Of a DNA stretch of 64,000 nt, positions 9,418-19,302 are shown in pieces. Within the stretch, counting starts at the first letter, position 1. The number at the start of each line of letters is the position of its first letter. Source of the DNA: Stutzerimonas stutzeri (GTDB taxonomy: Bacteria; Pseudomonadota; Gammaproteobacteria; Pseudomonadales; Pseudomonadaceae); NCBI RefSeq assembly GCF_002909485.1, contig NZ_PPXG01000004.1:62001-126000 (forward strand), in the 5' to 3' direction. The notes below the pieces were generated by a model that saw nothing but the letters and a program-made list of their open reading frames with translations, made no database searches and had not been told where the DNA came from. The position numbers were made by a program, and so were the translations under genes.

Positions 9418-11669
9418 TGAGCGAATCCCTCGACCTGAGCCTGGACGGCGTGGAGCGACGCTCCCTCGCCGACTTCACCGAGCAGGCCTACCTCAACTAT
9501 TCCATGTACGTGATCATGGATCGCGCATTGCCGCATATCGGCGACGGTTTGAAGCCAGTGCAGCGGCGGATCATCTACGCGATGAGCGAACTCGGCCTGA
9601 ACGCCGATTCCAAGCACAAGAAGTCCGCACGTACCGTAGGTGACGTGCTCGGTAAGTTCCACCCCCATGGCGACAGCGCCTGTTACGAAGCCATGGTGTT
9701 GATGGCGCAGCCGTTCAGCTACCGTTACACGCTGGTGGACGGCCAAGGCAACTGGGGCGCCCCAGACGATCCGAAGTCGTTCGCCGCGATGCGTTACACC
9801 GAGGCGCGGTTGTCGCGCTATTCGGAGGTGCTGCTCAGCGAGTTGGGTCAGGGCACGGTGAATTGGGTGCCGAACTTCGATGGCACCCTCGATGAGCCGG
9901 CGACGCTGCCGGCACGGCTGCCCAACCTTTTGCTCAATGGCACTACCGGTATCGCCGTGGGCATGGCCACCGACGTACCACCGCACAACCTGCGCGAAGT
10001 GGCGGCTGCCTGCGTGCGCCTGCTCGACGAGCCGAGCGCTAGCGTCGAGCAACTCTGCGAGCACGTGCTTGGTCCGGATTTTCCGACCGAGGCGGAGATC
10101 ATCACGCCGCGGGCCGATCTGCTGAAAATCTACGAGACGGGTCGAGGTTCCGTTCGCATGCGGGCCGTCTACCGTGTCGAAGACGGCGACGTCGTGGTCA
10201 CCGCGCTGCCGCATCAGGTTTCCGGGTCGAAGGTACTTGAGCAGATCGCCGGGCAGATGCAGGCCAAGAAACTGCCGATGGTTGCTGACCTGCGCGATGA
10301 GTCCGATCACGAGAACCCCTGCCGCATCGTCATCATTCCCCGCTCCAATCGGGTCGATGTGGATGGACTGATGCAGCACCTGTTCGCCACCACCGATCTG
10401 GAGTCCAGCTACCGGGTCAACACCAACGTCATCGGACTTGATGGTCGCCCACAGGTTAAGAACCTGCGCACCCTGCTCAGCGAATGGCTGACCTATCGCA
10501 TCGGTACGGTACGCCGTCGTCTGCAGTTCCGCCTGGACAAGGTCGAGAGGCGCCTGCACCTGCTGGAAGGCTTGCTGGTGGCCTTCCTCAATCTTGATGA
10601 AGTCATCCATATCATCCGTACCGAGGATCAGCCCAAGCCGGTGCTGATGGCACGCTTCGAACTGTCCGAGCTGCAGGCCGACTACATTCTCGATACCCGA
10701 CTGCGGCAGCTGGCGCGGCTGGAGGAGATGAAGATACGCGGCGAGCAGGATGAGCTGGCCAAGGAGCGTGAGAAGCTGCTGGCACTGCTGGGTAGCGAGA
10801 CCAAGCTGAAGAAGCTGGTGCGCAAGGAGCTGATCGAGGACGCGGAAACCTATGGCGACGACCGTCGCTCGCCGATCGTCGCGCGGGCCGAGGCGCGGGC
10901 GCTGTCGGAAAATGAACTGCTGCCTTCCGAGCCGGTGACCGTGGTGATCTCCGAGAAGGGCTGGGCCCGCTGTGCCAAGGGCCACGATGTGGATGCCGGT
11001 GGGCTCTCGTACAAAGCCGGAGACGGCTTCAAGGCCGCCGCGGCCGGGCGCTCGAACCAGTACGCAGTGTTTATCGACTCAACCGGCCGCAGCTATTCGC
11101 TCGCGGCGCACTCGCTGCCCTCGGCACGTGGACAGGGCGAGCCGCTCACCGGCCGCCTGACGCCGCCGCCGGGCGCGAGCTTCGAATGCGTAATGCTGCC
11201 TGACGACGATGCGCTTTATGTAATCGCCTCGGATGCCGGCTATGGTTTCGTGGTCAAGGGTGAGGATCTGCAAGCCAAGAACAAGGCAGGCAAGGCTCTG
11301 CTGTCGTTGCCCAAAGGTGCCAAGGTCGTTGCGCCACGCCCACTGGCCAGTCGTGATGACGATTGGCTGGCTGCTGTAACCACCGAGGGCCGCTTGCTGG
11401 TGTTCCCGGTACGCGATCTGCCCCAGTTGGGTAAGGGCAAGGGCAACAAGATCATTGGCATCCCCGGCGAGCGGGTTGCCAGCCGCGAGGAGTACTTGAT
11501 CGACCTCGCCGTGCTGCCGGCGGGTGCCACATTGGTGCTGCAGGCTGGCAAACGCACGCTGTCGCTCAAGGCCGAGGATCTCGAGCATTACAAGGGTGAG
11601 CGTGGTCGGCGTGGCAACAAGTTGCCGCGAGGCTTCCAGCGTGTAGAAGGGCTGCTGGTCGAAGTGTGA
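9417..11669 (+). CDS. parC: DNA topoisomerase IV subunit A ParC
   Basis: ParC is the DNA-breaking and rejoining subunit of topoisomerase IV. The 750-residue protein has the winged-helix breakage domain with catalytic Tyr127 ([11 protein letters not shown]), a coiled-coil gate and a C-terminal beta-pinwheel (from about residue 490). The quinolone-resistance-determining region reads [12 protein letters not shown] with Ser87 and Glu91, the susceptible residues at the positions matching E. coli Ser80 and Glu84. It ends the parE-parC cluster and overlaps the VOC gene by one base. Confidence 0.98.
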   Translation: MSESLDLSLDGVERRSLADFTEQAYLNYSMYVIMDRALPHIGDGLKPVQRRIIYAMSELGLNADSKHKKSARTVGDVLGKFHPHGDSACYEAMVLMAQPFSYRYTLVDGQGNWGAPDDPKSFAAMRYTEARLSRYSEVLLSELGQGTVNWVPNFDGTLDEPATLPARLPNLLLNGTTGIAVGMATDVPPHNLREVAAACVRLLDEPSASVEQLCEHVLGPDFPTEAEIITPRADLLKIYETGRGSVRMRAVYRVEDGDVVVTALPHQVSGSKVLEQIAGQMQAKKLPMVADLRDESDHENPCRIVIIPRSNRVDVDGLMQHLFATTDLESSYRVNTNVIGLDGRPQVKNLRTLLSEWLTYRIGTVRRRLQFRLDKVERRLHLLEGLLVAFLNLDEVIHIIRTEDQPKPVLMARFELSELQADYILDTRLRQLARLEEMKIRGEQDELAKEREKLLALLGSETKLKKLVRKELIEDAETYGDDRRSPIVARAEARALSENELLPSEPVTVVISEKGWARCAKGHDVDAGGLSYKAGDGFKAAAAGRSNQYAVFIDSTGRSYSLAAHSLPSARGQGEPLTGRLTPPPGASFECVMLPDDDALYVIASDAGYGFVVKGEDLQAKNKAGKALLSLPKGAKVVAPRPLASRDDDWLAAVTTEGRLLVFPVRDLPQLGKGKGNKIIGIPGERVASREEYLIDLAVLPAGATLVLQAGKRTLSLKAEDLEHYKGERGRRGNKLPRGFQRVEGLLVEV

Positions 11670-11839
11670 CATGTGCATTGGCGCTGGAATCGGCGGCCGC
11701 TTTCACGGAAGATAGCGGCCTTTCCAGCCTGTGGCGCTTCGCCCGGTGCTTCATTCGCGTCGGCGGATTCGATTGCCCGGCGCGCGATACAGGAGCATTG
11801 GTGGCCTAACGGGTCGTGAGCGGCCTGAACTGTGGTGTT

Positions 11840-12556
11840 ATGACGGTAATGAAGAACTTGCTGCGCGTTCCGGGTGTTTTGTTGCTGGTCAGCATTGGTT
11901 TGACCGGCTGTATCGGCCTGCAGCCGGCGCCGATGTATCGGCTCGACAGCGGTACTTCCGAAGTGCCCGAGCGGACTGATGGTGCCTCCGTGTTGCTGGC
12001 ACCTGTCACGCTTGCCGATTATTTACAGCGTGACGCATTGCTTCAGCGTCTGGCTGACGGAAGCCTGGCTGGCAATGCTCAGCAGGCCCGGTGGGCCGGG
12101 AGCCTGAAGGCTGATATCGAACAACTGCTGCTAAGGCAGTTGGCTTGGCAGCTGGACACCCAGAGCCTGGTGCTTGGCCCTGCCGATGAAGGTTTCGCGC
12201 CGGAAGTTCAGATCGAACTGTCCATCACGCGCCTCGATTCCGGTCCCGAATACCCTGCCGTACTCGAAGCGCAGTGGCGGCTGCGGGACAAAGCGGGTAA
12301 GCATCTGGGCAGTCGTCTGGTGCGCCTGCAGGAAGAACATCAGGGCAGCGCAGCTGATCAGGTGCGTGCGCAGAGCCTGTTGTTGCAGCGGCTGAGCGAG
12401 ATGGTCGCCGGGGCGGTCGAGCCTGCTCTTGTCGCCAAGACACCACCCAAGCCTGCCCCAGCCAAACCACAGGTGAACAGGTCTGCTGAGGCGCCGGCGC
12501 CACGCATTCCGGCCGCCGAACCGATCCGGACCGATATGGAAGTGTTCCGCTTCTGA
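11840..12556 (+). CDS. PqiC/DUF330-type outer-membrane lipoprotein
   Basis: This is a lipoprotein of about 238 residues with a signal peptide MTVMKNLLRVPGVLLLVSIG and the lipobox GLTGC. The mature domain (MYRLDSGTSEVPER, VLLAPVTLADYLQRDALL, then a beta-alpha domain with QIELSITRLDSGP) fits the ABC-transporter auxiliary lipoprotein family (PqiC, DUF330), which helps move lipids across the envelope with MCE-type partners. No pqiA or pqiB gene is adjacent, so the partner is unknown. A proline-rich tail (about residues 200-225) may be disordered. The start could also be nine bases downstream or a GTG at 11816; no ribosome site decides it. Confidence 0.8.
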   Translation: MTVMKNLLRVPGVLLLVSIGLTGCIGLQPAPMYRLDSGTSEVPERTDGASVLLAPVTLADYLQRDALLQRLADGSLAGNAQQARWAGSLKADIEQLLLRQLAWQLDTQSLVLGPADEGFAPEVQIELSITRLDSGPEYPAVLEAQWRLRDKAGKHLGSRLVRLQEEHQGSAADQVRAQSLLLQRLSEMVAGAVEPALVAKTPPKPAPAKPQVNRSAEAPAPRIPAAEPIRTDMEVFRF

Positions 12557-12593
12557 GTCCAACCCCAGCGGCAACTGAAGTATCTGCAGTAGC

Positions 12594-12643
12594 AAAAAAG
12601 CCCGGTCAGGCAAGCGTTCTCCGCTTTCTGACCGGGCTTTTTT
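12594..12643 (+). terminator. strong bidirectional terminator
   Basis: A 16-base arm AAAAAAGCCCGGTCAG (12594-12609) pairs with CTGACCGGGCTTTTTT (12628-12643) across an 18-nt loop. A-run and T-run on the two sides make it functional on both strands between two convergent genes. Confidence 0.9.
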
Positions 12644-12725
12644 GTGTGGCTCGTTGGCGCTGCCGCCTCGGCGGATTATCTGCAGCGCTCACGGGCTGAT
12701 ACTTGCGCTGTGCTCGCGAGCCGCT

Positions 12726-14255
12726 TCAGTTGGCGCGATTGCGCAATTCGTGCATGCGCGCGAGCTGGCGTTCCAGCAGCGAAGGGTAGGGTTCCAATAG
12801 GCGCTCGACACAGCATGCGCCTTCCGGGCTGGCAATCGGGCGGATACGTGCGCGTTGCTGAATCAGCGAATCCTCACTGATGCTGCGCTCGACCAGCAGC
12901 AGGTTGCGGCTGTGCAGCGACATGTCCAGAGCCGCCTGCGCCGGCTCGCTGAGCAGCAGGTCGCCCTGACTGAGATCGACCAGGTTTTCGCCGCGAGTCA
13001 AGCCGAGCTGCAGCTGCAGAGTGATCCCGCTGTCCGCAACCTCGATCTGCAAGGCGTGACCAAGGGCGCGCATCAGCTCACCGCAGCAGATCGCGTGGGT
13101 GAGGTAGTTCTGCTCGTCGTCCTGGCTATGGAACAGCATCAGGCTGCTGCCGTCATTGAGCGTATGCAGCTCCGCCTGGTACAGCGTGGCAGCCTGTTGC
13201 AGGCAGTCGCGATAACGCTGCAGCAACTCGGTCAGGCGTGGCCGAGGCAGGCGGCGCAATTGCTCCTGACCCCCGAGCTGGATGGCCAGCACGGCGCTGC
13301 GGCTCGGGCGTGGTGCTGCTGCAGGTTGTGGGGCTCTGGCAGCCGTGGGTGGCGTGTCGAAGGTTACTTCGTCGTCCAGCACCTCCAGCTCGTCGTCGGT
13401 GCTCGCGGACAGTCGTGGCGAGCGCCGTGGCTCGTCGTCCAATTCCATATCAAAGCGCTCGAACTGCGGCGCATATGGCTGTTCGGCGGAGCTGCGCTCG
13501 CCACTCTGGTCGAAATAGTCATCGTCCAGCGCATCGCTCATATCCAGCTCCGGTTCCGGTTTTTCTGGAACCAGGCGTGCCTGCAGTTGGCGTGCGAGGT
13601 CGCCAATCTCGTCCTGTCGGCCGGCACCCGGAGCGGGATCGTCTGGGTCACGCAGCCACAGACGCAGCTGCATCAGCGGAGTCGCCAGCTGACGGCCCAA
13701 GCGCAAGCTCAGCATTAGTGTCAAAGCCAGCAGAATCAGGCTCAGCAGCCCCATGCTCTGCAGGCTGATGGTCATCGGCTGTTGGAACTGCCGCATGTCC
13801 AGGCTGACGCGCAGGTGCCCGGCAATCACTTCCTGAAAGCTGACGGGCGTCGAGTAAAGACCATTGTCGTCGCCGAGCAGACCCTGCTGAGGGCGCGTAC
13901 CTGATTCGGCGAGCACGCGGTTGTCCACGCTATAGATTGCCGCGTGGGCAACCAGCGGATTCTTCACCAGATTACTCAACAGCACGTTAAGGCTGAGGAT
14001 ATCGTTGGCGACCAACAGGTCGGTGGCCGAGGCAGCAGTCTGGGTGACCAGGCTCTGACCGAGGGCGTCGGCCTGCTGCTCCATGGCATGCTTGAACTGC
14101 ATGCCAATCACCCACGCATAGATGACCAGCGCCAGCGCCACTAGCAGCAGCGTATGGCTGGCAATACGCAGCACAAGCGGCACACGATGCTGGCGCACTG
14201 CGCGATAGACCATCAGGAAGAAGTTGTCTGGCTTTACGGATGCGGGCCGGTTCAC
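12726..14255 (-). CDS. AhpA/YtjB-type membrane protein with cyclase-like C-terminal domain
   Basis: The protein has 509 residues. A first membrane helix (about residues 28-47), a periplasmic segment of about 115 residues and a second helix (about 165-185) form an AhpA/YtjB (SMP) type N-terminal part, followed by a HAMP-like linker. A long acidic low-complexity stretch (about 230-310) leads to a C-terminal domain beginning RSAVLAIQLGGQEQL, with DGSSLMLFH and LQLGLTRGENL, which to my eye has the strand order of class III nucleotidyl cyclases but lacks the metal-binding aspartates, so it would not be catalytic. The gene is divergent from serB, as in P. aeruginosa. Function unknown. Confidence 0.82.
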   Translation of the reverse strand: MNRPASVKPDNFFLMVYRAVRQHRVPLVLRIASHTLLLVALALVIYAWVIGMQFKHAMEQQADALGQSLVTQTAASATDLLVANDILSLNVLLSNLVKNPLVAHAAIYSVDNRVLAESGTRPQQGLLGDDNGLYSTPVSFQEVIAGHLRVSLDMRQFQQPMTISLQSMGLLSLILLALTLMLSLRLGRQLATPLMQLRLWLRDPDDPAPGAGRQDEIGDLARQLQARLVPEKPEPELDMSDALDDDYFDQSGERSSAEQPYAPQFERFDMELDDEPRRSPRLSASTDDELEVLDDEVTFDTPPTAARAPQPAAAPRPSRSAVLAIQLGGQEQLRRLPRPRLTELLQRYRDCLQQAATLYQAELHTLNDGSSLMLFHSQDDEQNYLTHAICCGELMRALGHALQIEVADSGITLQLQLGLTRGENLVDLSQGDLLLSEPAQAALDMSLHSRNLLLVERSISEDSLIQQRARIRPIASPEGACCVERLLEPYPSLLERQLARMHELRNRAN

Positions 14256-14478
14256 AGAGCGCGGCTCTTCTCGTCGGGAATTTGCCGAGCAGTATACGGA
14301 AAGCGCGACAGGCGCTGTAGGTCTGCGACGGTAAGCTGACGAATTGCGTAGAAACCACTGATCTGCGGCTCGGCATTTTCTTCCGGATAACCAAGTGCAA
14401 GAGGCGTGGGCGCTGTCCAGCGGTCAGACCAGCTGATGTAGAATGCCAGCTTTCATTGCTTGCCATGGGAGCTGCGCC

Positions 14479-15693
14479 TTGCGCGAAATCGTCCTGATCA
14501 ATATCACCGGTGAGGACCGCCCGGGCCTCACCGCAGCCATCACCGGCGTGCTCGCCCAGGGTGGCGTGACCATTCTCGACATCGGTCAGGCAGTGATCCA
14601 TGACACCCTGTCGTTCGGCATCCTGATCGAGATTCCGGATAACGAGCGCGCGTCGTCTGTGCTCAAGGACGTGCTGTTCATGGGCTACAAGCATGATCAG
14701 CAGGTGCGCTTCACCCCGGTGGCCGAGGCCGACTACCAGCATTGGGTGGCCGGGCAGGGCAAGCCCCGGCACATCGTTACGCTGCTGACTCGCAAGGTCA
14801 CTGCCGAGCAGCTGCAAAGAGTCAGCTCGATCACTGCCAAGTACGGGCTCAACATCGATCATATCGATCGCCTGTCCGGGCGCATGCCGCTGGACATGCC
14901 GGAGGAGCTGGGCAAGGGCTGCGTCGAATTCTCGGTACGTGGCGAGCCGGCCGATACCGCGGCGCTACGCGCGGAGTTCCTCAGCGTGGCGCAGGAGCTC
15001 AATGTCGATATCGCTTTCCAGCGTGACTCGGTCTACCGGCGTAACCGCCGTTTGGCTGTGTTCGACATGGATTCGACCTTGATCGAGGCCGAGGTGATCG
15101 ACGAACTGGCCAAGGCGGCTGGTGTAGGTGAACAGGTCTCCGAGATCACCGAGCGCGCGATGCGTGGCGAGCTGGATTTTCGCGCCAGCTTCAAGGAGCG
15201 CCTGGCGCTGCTTGAGGGCTTGTCGGAAGACGTGCTCGTCGATATTGGCGCCAGCTTGCGCCTGACGGAGGGCGCTGAGGTGCTATTCGCTGAACTCAAG
15301 CGGTTAGGTTACAAGACCGCAATTCTCTCAGGTGGCTTCAGCTACTTCGCCAAGCAGTTGCAGGCCAAGCTGGGCATCGACTACGTGTTCGCCAACGAAC
15401 TTCAGATCGAGAACGGCAAGGTCACCGGTGTGGCGGTCGAGCCGATCGTCGATGCACAGCGCAAGGCTGATCTGCTGCGCCAGTTGGCGGAGCAGGAAGG
15501 GCTCTGTCTGGAGCAAACCATTGCGGTTGGTGACGGCGCCAACGACTTGCCAATGCTCGGCTTGGCGGGCTTGGGCGTCGCTTTTCGCGCTAAGCCACTG
15601 GTCAAGCAGTCGGCCAAGCAGGCGATTTCCACCCTTGGGCTGGACGGCATCCTCTACCTGCTCGGCTTTCGCGATCGCGAGGGCACGGAGTAA
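14479..15693 (+). CDS. serB: phosphoserine phosphatase SerB
   Basis: SerB removes phosphate from phosphoserine in the last step of serine synthesis. Two N-terminal ACT-like domains (about residues 1-165) precede a HAD-type phosphatase with the catalytic FDMDSTLIEAE, AILSGGFSYF (motif II) and VGDGANDLPML (motif IV). I chose a TTG start at 14479 because the conserved N-terminus REIVLINITGEDRPG begins there and GGGAG lies seven bases upstream; the ATG at 14443 adds twelve residues without a ribosome site. The 404 residues fit the Pseudomonas form, which is longer than the E. coli enzyme through its ACT domains. Confidence 0.95.
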   Translation: MREIVLINITGEDRPGLTAAITGVLAQGGVTILDIGQAVIHDTLSFGILIEIPDNERASSVLKDVLFMGYKHDQQVRFTPVAEADYQHWVAGQGKPRHIVTLLTRKVTAEQLQRVSSITAKYGLNIDHIDRLSGRMPLDMPEELGKGCVEFSVRGEPADTAALRAEFLSVAQELNVDIAFQRDSVYRRNRRLAVFDMDSTLIEAEVIDELAKAAGVGEQVSEITERAMRGELDFRASFKERLALLEGLSEDVLVDIGASLRLTEGAEVLFAELKRLGYKTAILSGGFSYFAKQLQAKLGIDYVFANELQIENGKVTGVAVEPIVDAQRKADLLRQLAEQEGLCLEQTIAVGDGANDLPMLGLAGLGVAFRAKPLVKQSAKQAISTLGLDGILYLLGFRDREGTE

Positions 15694-15718
15694 TAGGTGC
15701 TGCGAGCTTCAAGAAAAA

Positions 15719-15754
15719 GCAAAGCCCTGGGTCGGTTCCGGCCCAGGGCTTTTA
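15719..15754 (+). terminator. bidirectional terminator after serB
   Basis: AAAGCCCTGGG (15721-15731) pairs with CCCAGGGCTTT (15742-15752), an 11-bp stem with a short loop, flanked by an A-rich left arm and TTTT on the right. It separates convergent serB and the alcohol dehydrogenase gene. Confidence 0.85.
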
Positions 15755-15787
15755 CTTGCCGCCTGAAGCTTCAGGCTTGCAGCTGTT

Positions 15788-16861
15788 TCAGGGTTTGATT
15801 GCCACCTTCAGTACACCATCGCGCTGATTGGCAAACAGATCGTACGCTTCGCTGATGTCGTCCAGCGCATATTGATGGGTGACCAGCGGGCCAAGATCGA
15901 CACGTCCGGAGGCCACTACGCTGAGCAACCGGCGCATGCGCTCCTTGCCGCCAGGGCAGAGCGAGGTGACGATCTTGTTGTCGCCCAGACCGGCGTGGAA
16001 GGCGCCGAGCGGAATGGTCAGGTCGCTGGAGTAGACGCCGAGGCTGGACAAGGTTCCGCCTGGCTTGAGTACCCGCAATGCGCTTTCGAAAGTGGACTGC
16101 AGCCCAAGCGCCTCGATCGAAACATCGACGCCACGTCCCCCGGTTAGTTTCAGCACTTCCTCTACCACGTCGACGTTTCTGAAGTTCAGTGTCACGTCTG
16201 CGCCCATCTTCCTGGCGATGTCCAGGCGCGCGTCGACGCCGTCGACCGCGATAATGGTGCCGGCGCCACGTAGTTTGGCCCCTGCAGTGGCGCAAAGGCC
16301 AATGGGCCCCTGAGCGAAGATGACCACGATGTCGCCGATCTTGATGTTGGCTGCCTCGGCACCGGCAAAACCGGTGGACATGATGTCGGGGCACATCAGC
16401 ACCTGTTCATCGGTCAGGCCATCCGGCACCGGTGCCAGGTTGGCCTGGGCATCGGGCACCAGGACATACTCGGCCTGAGTGCCGTCAATGGTATTGCCGA
16501 AACGCCAGCCGCCCATGGGCTTGTAGCCATGGCAGGAGCAACCACCGTCCTGTGATGACAGGCCGTCCTGGCAGGCGTAGGAGGTGAAGCTCGGGCAGAT
16601 CGCGCCGGCGATTACGCGTTGGCCTTCCTGATAGCCCCTCACGTTGCTGCCCAGCTTCTCGATAATGCCCACCGGCTCATGGCCTATGGTCAGGCCAGCG
16701 TTGACCGGGTACTCGCCTTTGAGAATGTGTACGTCTGTGCCGCAAATAGTCGTCGTAGTGATGCGCAACAAGGCGTCGTTGGGCCCAACTTCGGGGATGG
16801 GTTTGTCCTGCAGTTCGATGCGGCCCGGCTCGACGAATACGGCAGCTTTCATCATGACCAT
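15788..16861 (-). CDS. zinc-dependent alcohol dehydrogenase (MDR family)
   Basis: This 357-residue medium-chain dehydrogenase/reductase probably oxidises an alcohol with NAD(P). Catalytic-zinc ligands appear as Cys40 (TTTTICGTDVH), His61-Glu62 (IGHEPVG) and Asp159 (MCPDIMSTGF). The PDIMSTGFAGAE pattern and the GWRFGNTIDG segment resemble the secondary alcohol dehydrogenases of Clostridium beijerinckii and Thermoanaerobacter. The structural lobe has four cysteines (about 89, 97, 108, 110) in unusual spacing, so a structural zinc is uncertain. AGGAG precedes the first ATG by eight bases. It lies alone between serB and fimX; the substrate cannot be read from sequence. Confidence 0.88.
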   Translation of the reverse strand: MVMMKAAVFVEPGRIELQDKPIPEVGPNDALLRITTTTICGTDVHILKGEYPVNAGLTIGHEPVGIIEKLGSNVRGYQEGQRVIAGAICPSFTSYACQDGLSSQDGGCSCHGYKPMGGWRFGNTIDGTQAEYVLVPDAQANLAPVPDGLTDEQVLMCPDIMSTGFAGAEAANIKIGDIVVIFAQGPIGLCATAGAKLRGAGTIIAVDGVDARLDIARKMGADVTLNFRNVDVVEEVLKLTGGRGVDVSIEALGLQSTFESALRVLKPGGTLSSLGVYSSDLTIPLGAFHAGLGDNKIVTSLCPGGKERMRRLLSVVASGRVDLGPLVTHQYALDDISEAYDLFANQRDGVLKVAIKP

Positions 16862-16964
16862 GGTGGGACTCCTCTTGGACTGGAAGGCGTCCGGTCACTC
16901 TAGCCCAGCGCAGGGGTTGGCCAGTGATCGTGATCAATAGCAGGCAAATGCGAGCAGATGAATC

Positions 16965-16985
16965 GGCCGGCAGATTGCGCCGGCC
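16965..16985 (-). terminator. possible hairpin after fimX
   Basis: A 7-bp stem GGCCGGC / GCCGGCC with a 7-nt loop lies just past the fimX stop on the minus strand. It lacks a T-run and so is a weak candidate. Confidence 0.3.
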
Positions 16986-16994
16986 CGAATCGAC

Positions 16995-19061
16995 CTACTC
17001 CTCGTCGGAGGAGAAGTTGTAGTCCATGGATTGACTGGGGCCTTGCAGGTAATGGCCCTGAATGTAGCTGACGCCCGCCTGCCACAACGTCGCGAGCACT
17101 GTGGCGCTTTCCACGAAGGGCACGATGCTCTGTTTCCGTTGTTCGTGCAGATCGCAGAGCAGGGTCTTGAGCGCTTCCTGATTCTCCTGCCGAGTTAGGT
17201 CCTGGGTGTAAGAGCCGTCGACCTTGATGAACTCGGCATCCAGATGCTTGAGCGTGTTGAACGGGTTGAGCACGCAACCGAACTGGGCCAGGGCGATGCG
17301 GCATCCGAGACTGCTCAGCCCTTGCGCCAGTGCCTTTGCCTGTTTCAGATAAGCCACGGCGTCGGCTTCACCGAACTCGAACGCCAATGAGTCGCCAGGC
17401 AGCCGGGAGGCCTTCAGCACGACCCCGATCCATGGCAGCAGGCTGGGGTCCTGAATGCTGGCGGCGGACAGATGCAGGAAGAGGCGCGTGCTATGCCCTT
17501 TGGAGCGGTGGTCTGCCAGCAGCTTGATCGAATTGAGGATCACCCAGCGGTCGATCTTGGTCGCCAGGCCGACGTCGCTGGCCGTGCTGAGGAATTCGCT
17601 TGGCGGAACTTCCACGCCCTGCGGATCAAGTAGCCGCAGCAGGACTTCGTAATGCTCGAAATTGTCGCCACGCAGGCTGATGATCGGCTGAAATAGCAGG
17701 CGGAAGCTGTTGTTCTCCAGAGCTTGCTTGAGCATGGCGACGATATCGCCGCGGTTGGCCGCAGCGGCCAGTTCATCGGCCGGATTGAATATCTTTAGCG
17801 CGTTGCCGTCGCTCAACTCGTCGGCGCAGCGGTGGGCGCGCTCGATCGCGTCCTGAGCCTTGGCGGTCTTTTCGTCCAGGCCCGCTACGCCGATGCTGAG
17901 GGTAGTCTGCACCGTTCGCCCGCCGACATCGAGCAGAAGGCCTTCGACTCTGCTCAGCAGCTTGCGCAGTTCCGGTTCGGCCTGTTGCGGTGTTATTCCA
18001 GGCTGCAACACGGTGAAGACGTCATCGGCAAAGCGAGCGAGCTGTGTTTCATTAGCGAAGTGGCCGCGGAGCAGGGTGGCCAGCTGACCCAGCATCTGAT
18101 CAGAGTCAGTCAGGCCGATGTCGGCTTGCAGTGCAGCGAATCGATCAACACGGACGTACGCAAGGCTGGCACTTTGCCCGGCATTGACCGCGCGTTCGAC
18201 TGCGGCGTCCATCACCTCGAGGAAGCTGTTGCGATTGAGCAGTCCGGTCACCGGGTCCTGGCTGCTGATCTCGCGCAGCTTCTGCAATTCGGCGCTATCG
18301 TTCTCGGCGCGTATTACGACCTGGATACAGGGCTCGCCGTCATAGGCTGCCGGCGAAAAGTTCATGCGGGTCTTGAGCGTTTCGCCATCGGCGCGAACGC
18401 CGCCGCAGGCCAGCTCGGCAGTGCCTTCCAGGGTGTGATAGTTCTTCAGGAAGGTCTTGAAACGGCTCTGATCGCTGCCGCTGATCAGGTCGATCATCGG
18501 CATACCTTCCAGATCTTCCGCGTCGGCGTAACCGAATAGTTCGCGATAGGCGCGGTTGACGTAGATGTGCATGCCGTCGTGCACATAAGCAATTGCGTCC
18601 ACAGAACTGTCGAGCAGCAGCTGGCAGCGTTTTTCCGCCTCGCGCAGGGCCACTTCCGCCGAGCGGCGCGCACGGCGCTCTTCAAGATTGACCAGTTCGC
18701 GATTGGCGACCAGTAGCAGCCACTCATCCTCTCCCTGCGGCAAGGCATCCTGGGCGCCGAGCATCAGCGCTTCGGTGATCGCTTCGGCGTCGTTGTCTGC
18801 GGTGAGCTGGATGATCGGGATGTCCTTGGCCTGCCGGCGAATAGCGCTGATCGCTTCGCTAGGGTCGAGGTTTTCGCTTTGCGGGGAGCTGATCAACAGA
18901 TCCCAAGTGTGCTTCAGGGCTTCTGCCAGATCGTCGCTGGACGTGAGTCGATGGACACGGGTTGCCTGGCCGGCATTGCGGAAGAGGCTGACCAGACGTT
19001 CGGCTTCATTCTGCGAGTCTTCAAGGATCAGCAGGCGGATGGTTTTCTTTTGCAGGGCCAT
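16995..19061 (-). CDS. fimX: FimX, degenerate GGDEF-EAL c-di-GMP receptor
   Basis: FimX is a cytoplasmic c-di-GMP receptor needed for type IV pilus assembly and twitching. Domains in the 688-residue protein are a response-regulator-like N-terminus (about 1-125), PAS (about 140-255), degenerate GGDEF (about 260-430) and EAL (about 435-680). The GGDEF signature is ADDVF at 345-349, so no cyclase activity is expected. The EAL signature is EVLLR at 472-476, the same EVL change as in P. aeruginosa FimX, which binds but does not hydrolyse c-di-GMP. The PilZ-like gene, psd and rhdA upstream keep the P. aeruginosa order. Confidence 0.95.
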   Translation of the reverse strand: MALQKKTIRLLILEDSQNEAERLVSLFRNAGQATRVHRLTSSDDLAEALKHTWDLLISSPQSENLDPSEAISAIRRQAKDIPIIQLTADNDAEAITEALMLGAQDALPQGEDEWLLLVANRELVNLEERRARRSAEVALREAEKRCQLLLDSSVDAIAYVHDGMHIYVNRAYRELFGYADAEDLEGMPMIDLISGSDQSRFKTFLKNYHTLEGTAELACGGVRADGETLKTRMNFSPAAYDGEPCIQVVIRAENDSAELQKLREISSQDPVTGLLNRNSFLEVMDAAVERAVNAGQSASLAYVRVDRFAALQADIGLTDSDQMLGQLATLLRGHFANETQLARFADDVFTVLQPGITPQQAEPELRKLLSRVEGLLLDVGGRTVQTTLSIGVAGLDEKTAKAQDAIERAHRCADELSDGNALKIFNPADELAAAANRGDIVAMLKQALENNSFRLLFQPIISLRGDNFEHYEVLLRLLDPQGVEVPPSEFLSTASDVGLATKIDRWVILNSIKLLADHRSKGHSTRLFLHLSAASIQDPSLLPWIGVVLKASRLPGDSLAFEFGEADAVAYLKQAKALAQGLSSLGCRIALAQFGCVLNPFNTLKHLDAEFIKVDGSYTQDLTRQENQEALKTLLCDLHEQRKQSIVPFVESATVLATLWQAGVSYIQGHYLQGPSQSMDYNFSSDEE

Positions 19062-19302
19062 GTTCAGGGTCTGTCGCCAATTCGTCGCGCGGCGCGTTGC
19101 AGTGCAACCCGAAGGGCTGAAGCCGTGTTTGCGCGGTGCTGCGTTATTCGTCGTTCATCTGCGATGACCAAACTTCTCTCCTCATGCCGTGCTCCGCACA
19201 AAAACGGACTCCGGCGTGGCCGTGAACGAAATGGCAATGAACCCTACCATTTGAGAGTGCGTCGAGGCGGCGCGGGCAGGCAAGAATGCGAGATCCGGCA
19301 AT

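Noticed and set aside
9387..10985. 532-residue open frame antisense to parC
   Set aside because: Same reason: long antisense frames are common in high-GC genes; histidine- and glutamine-rich low-quality protein.
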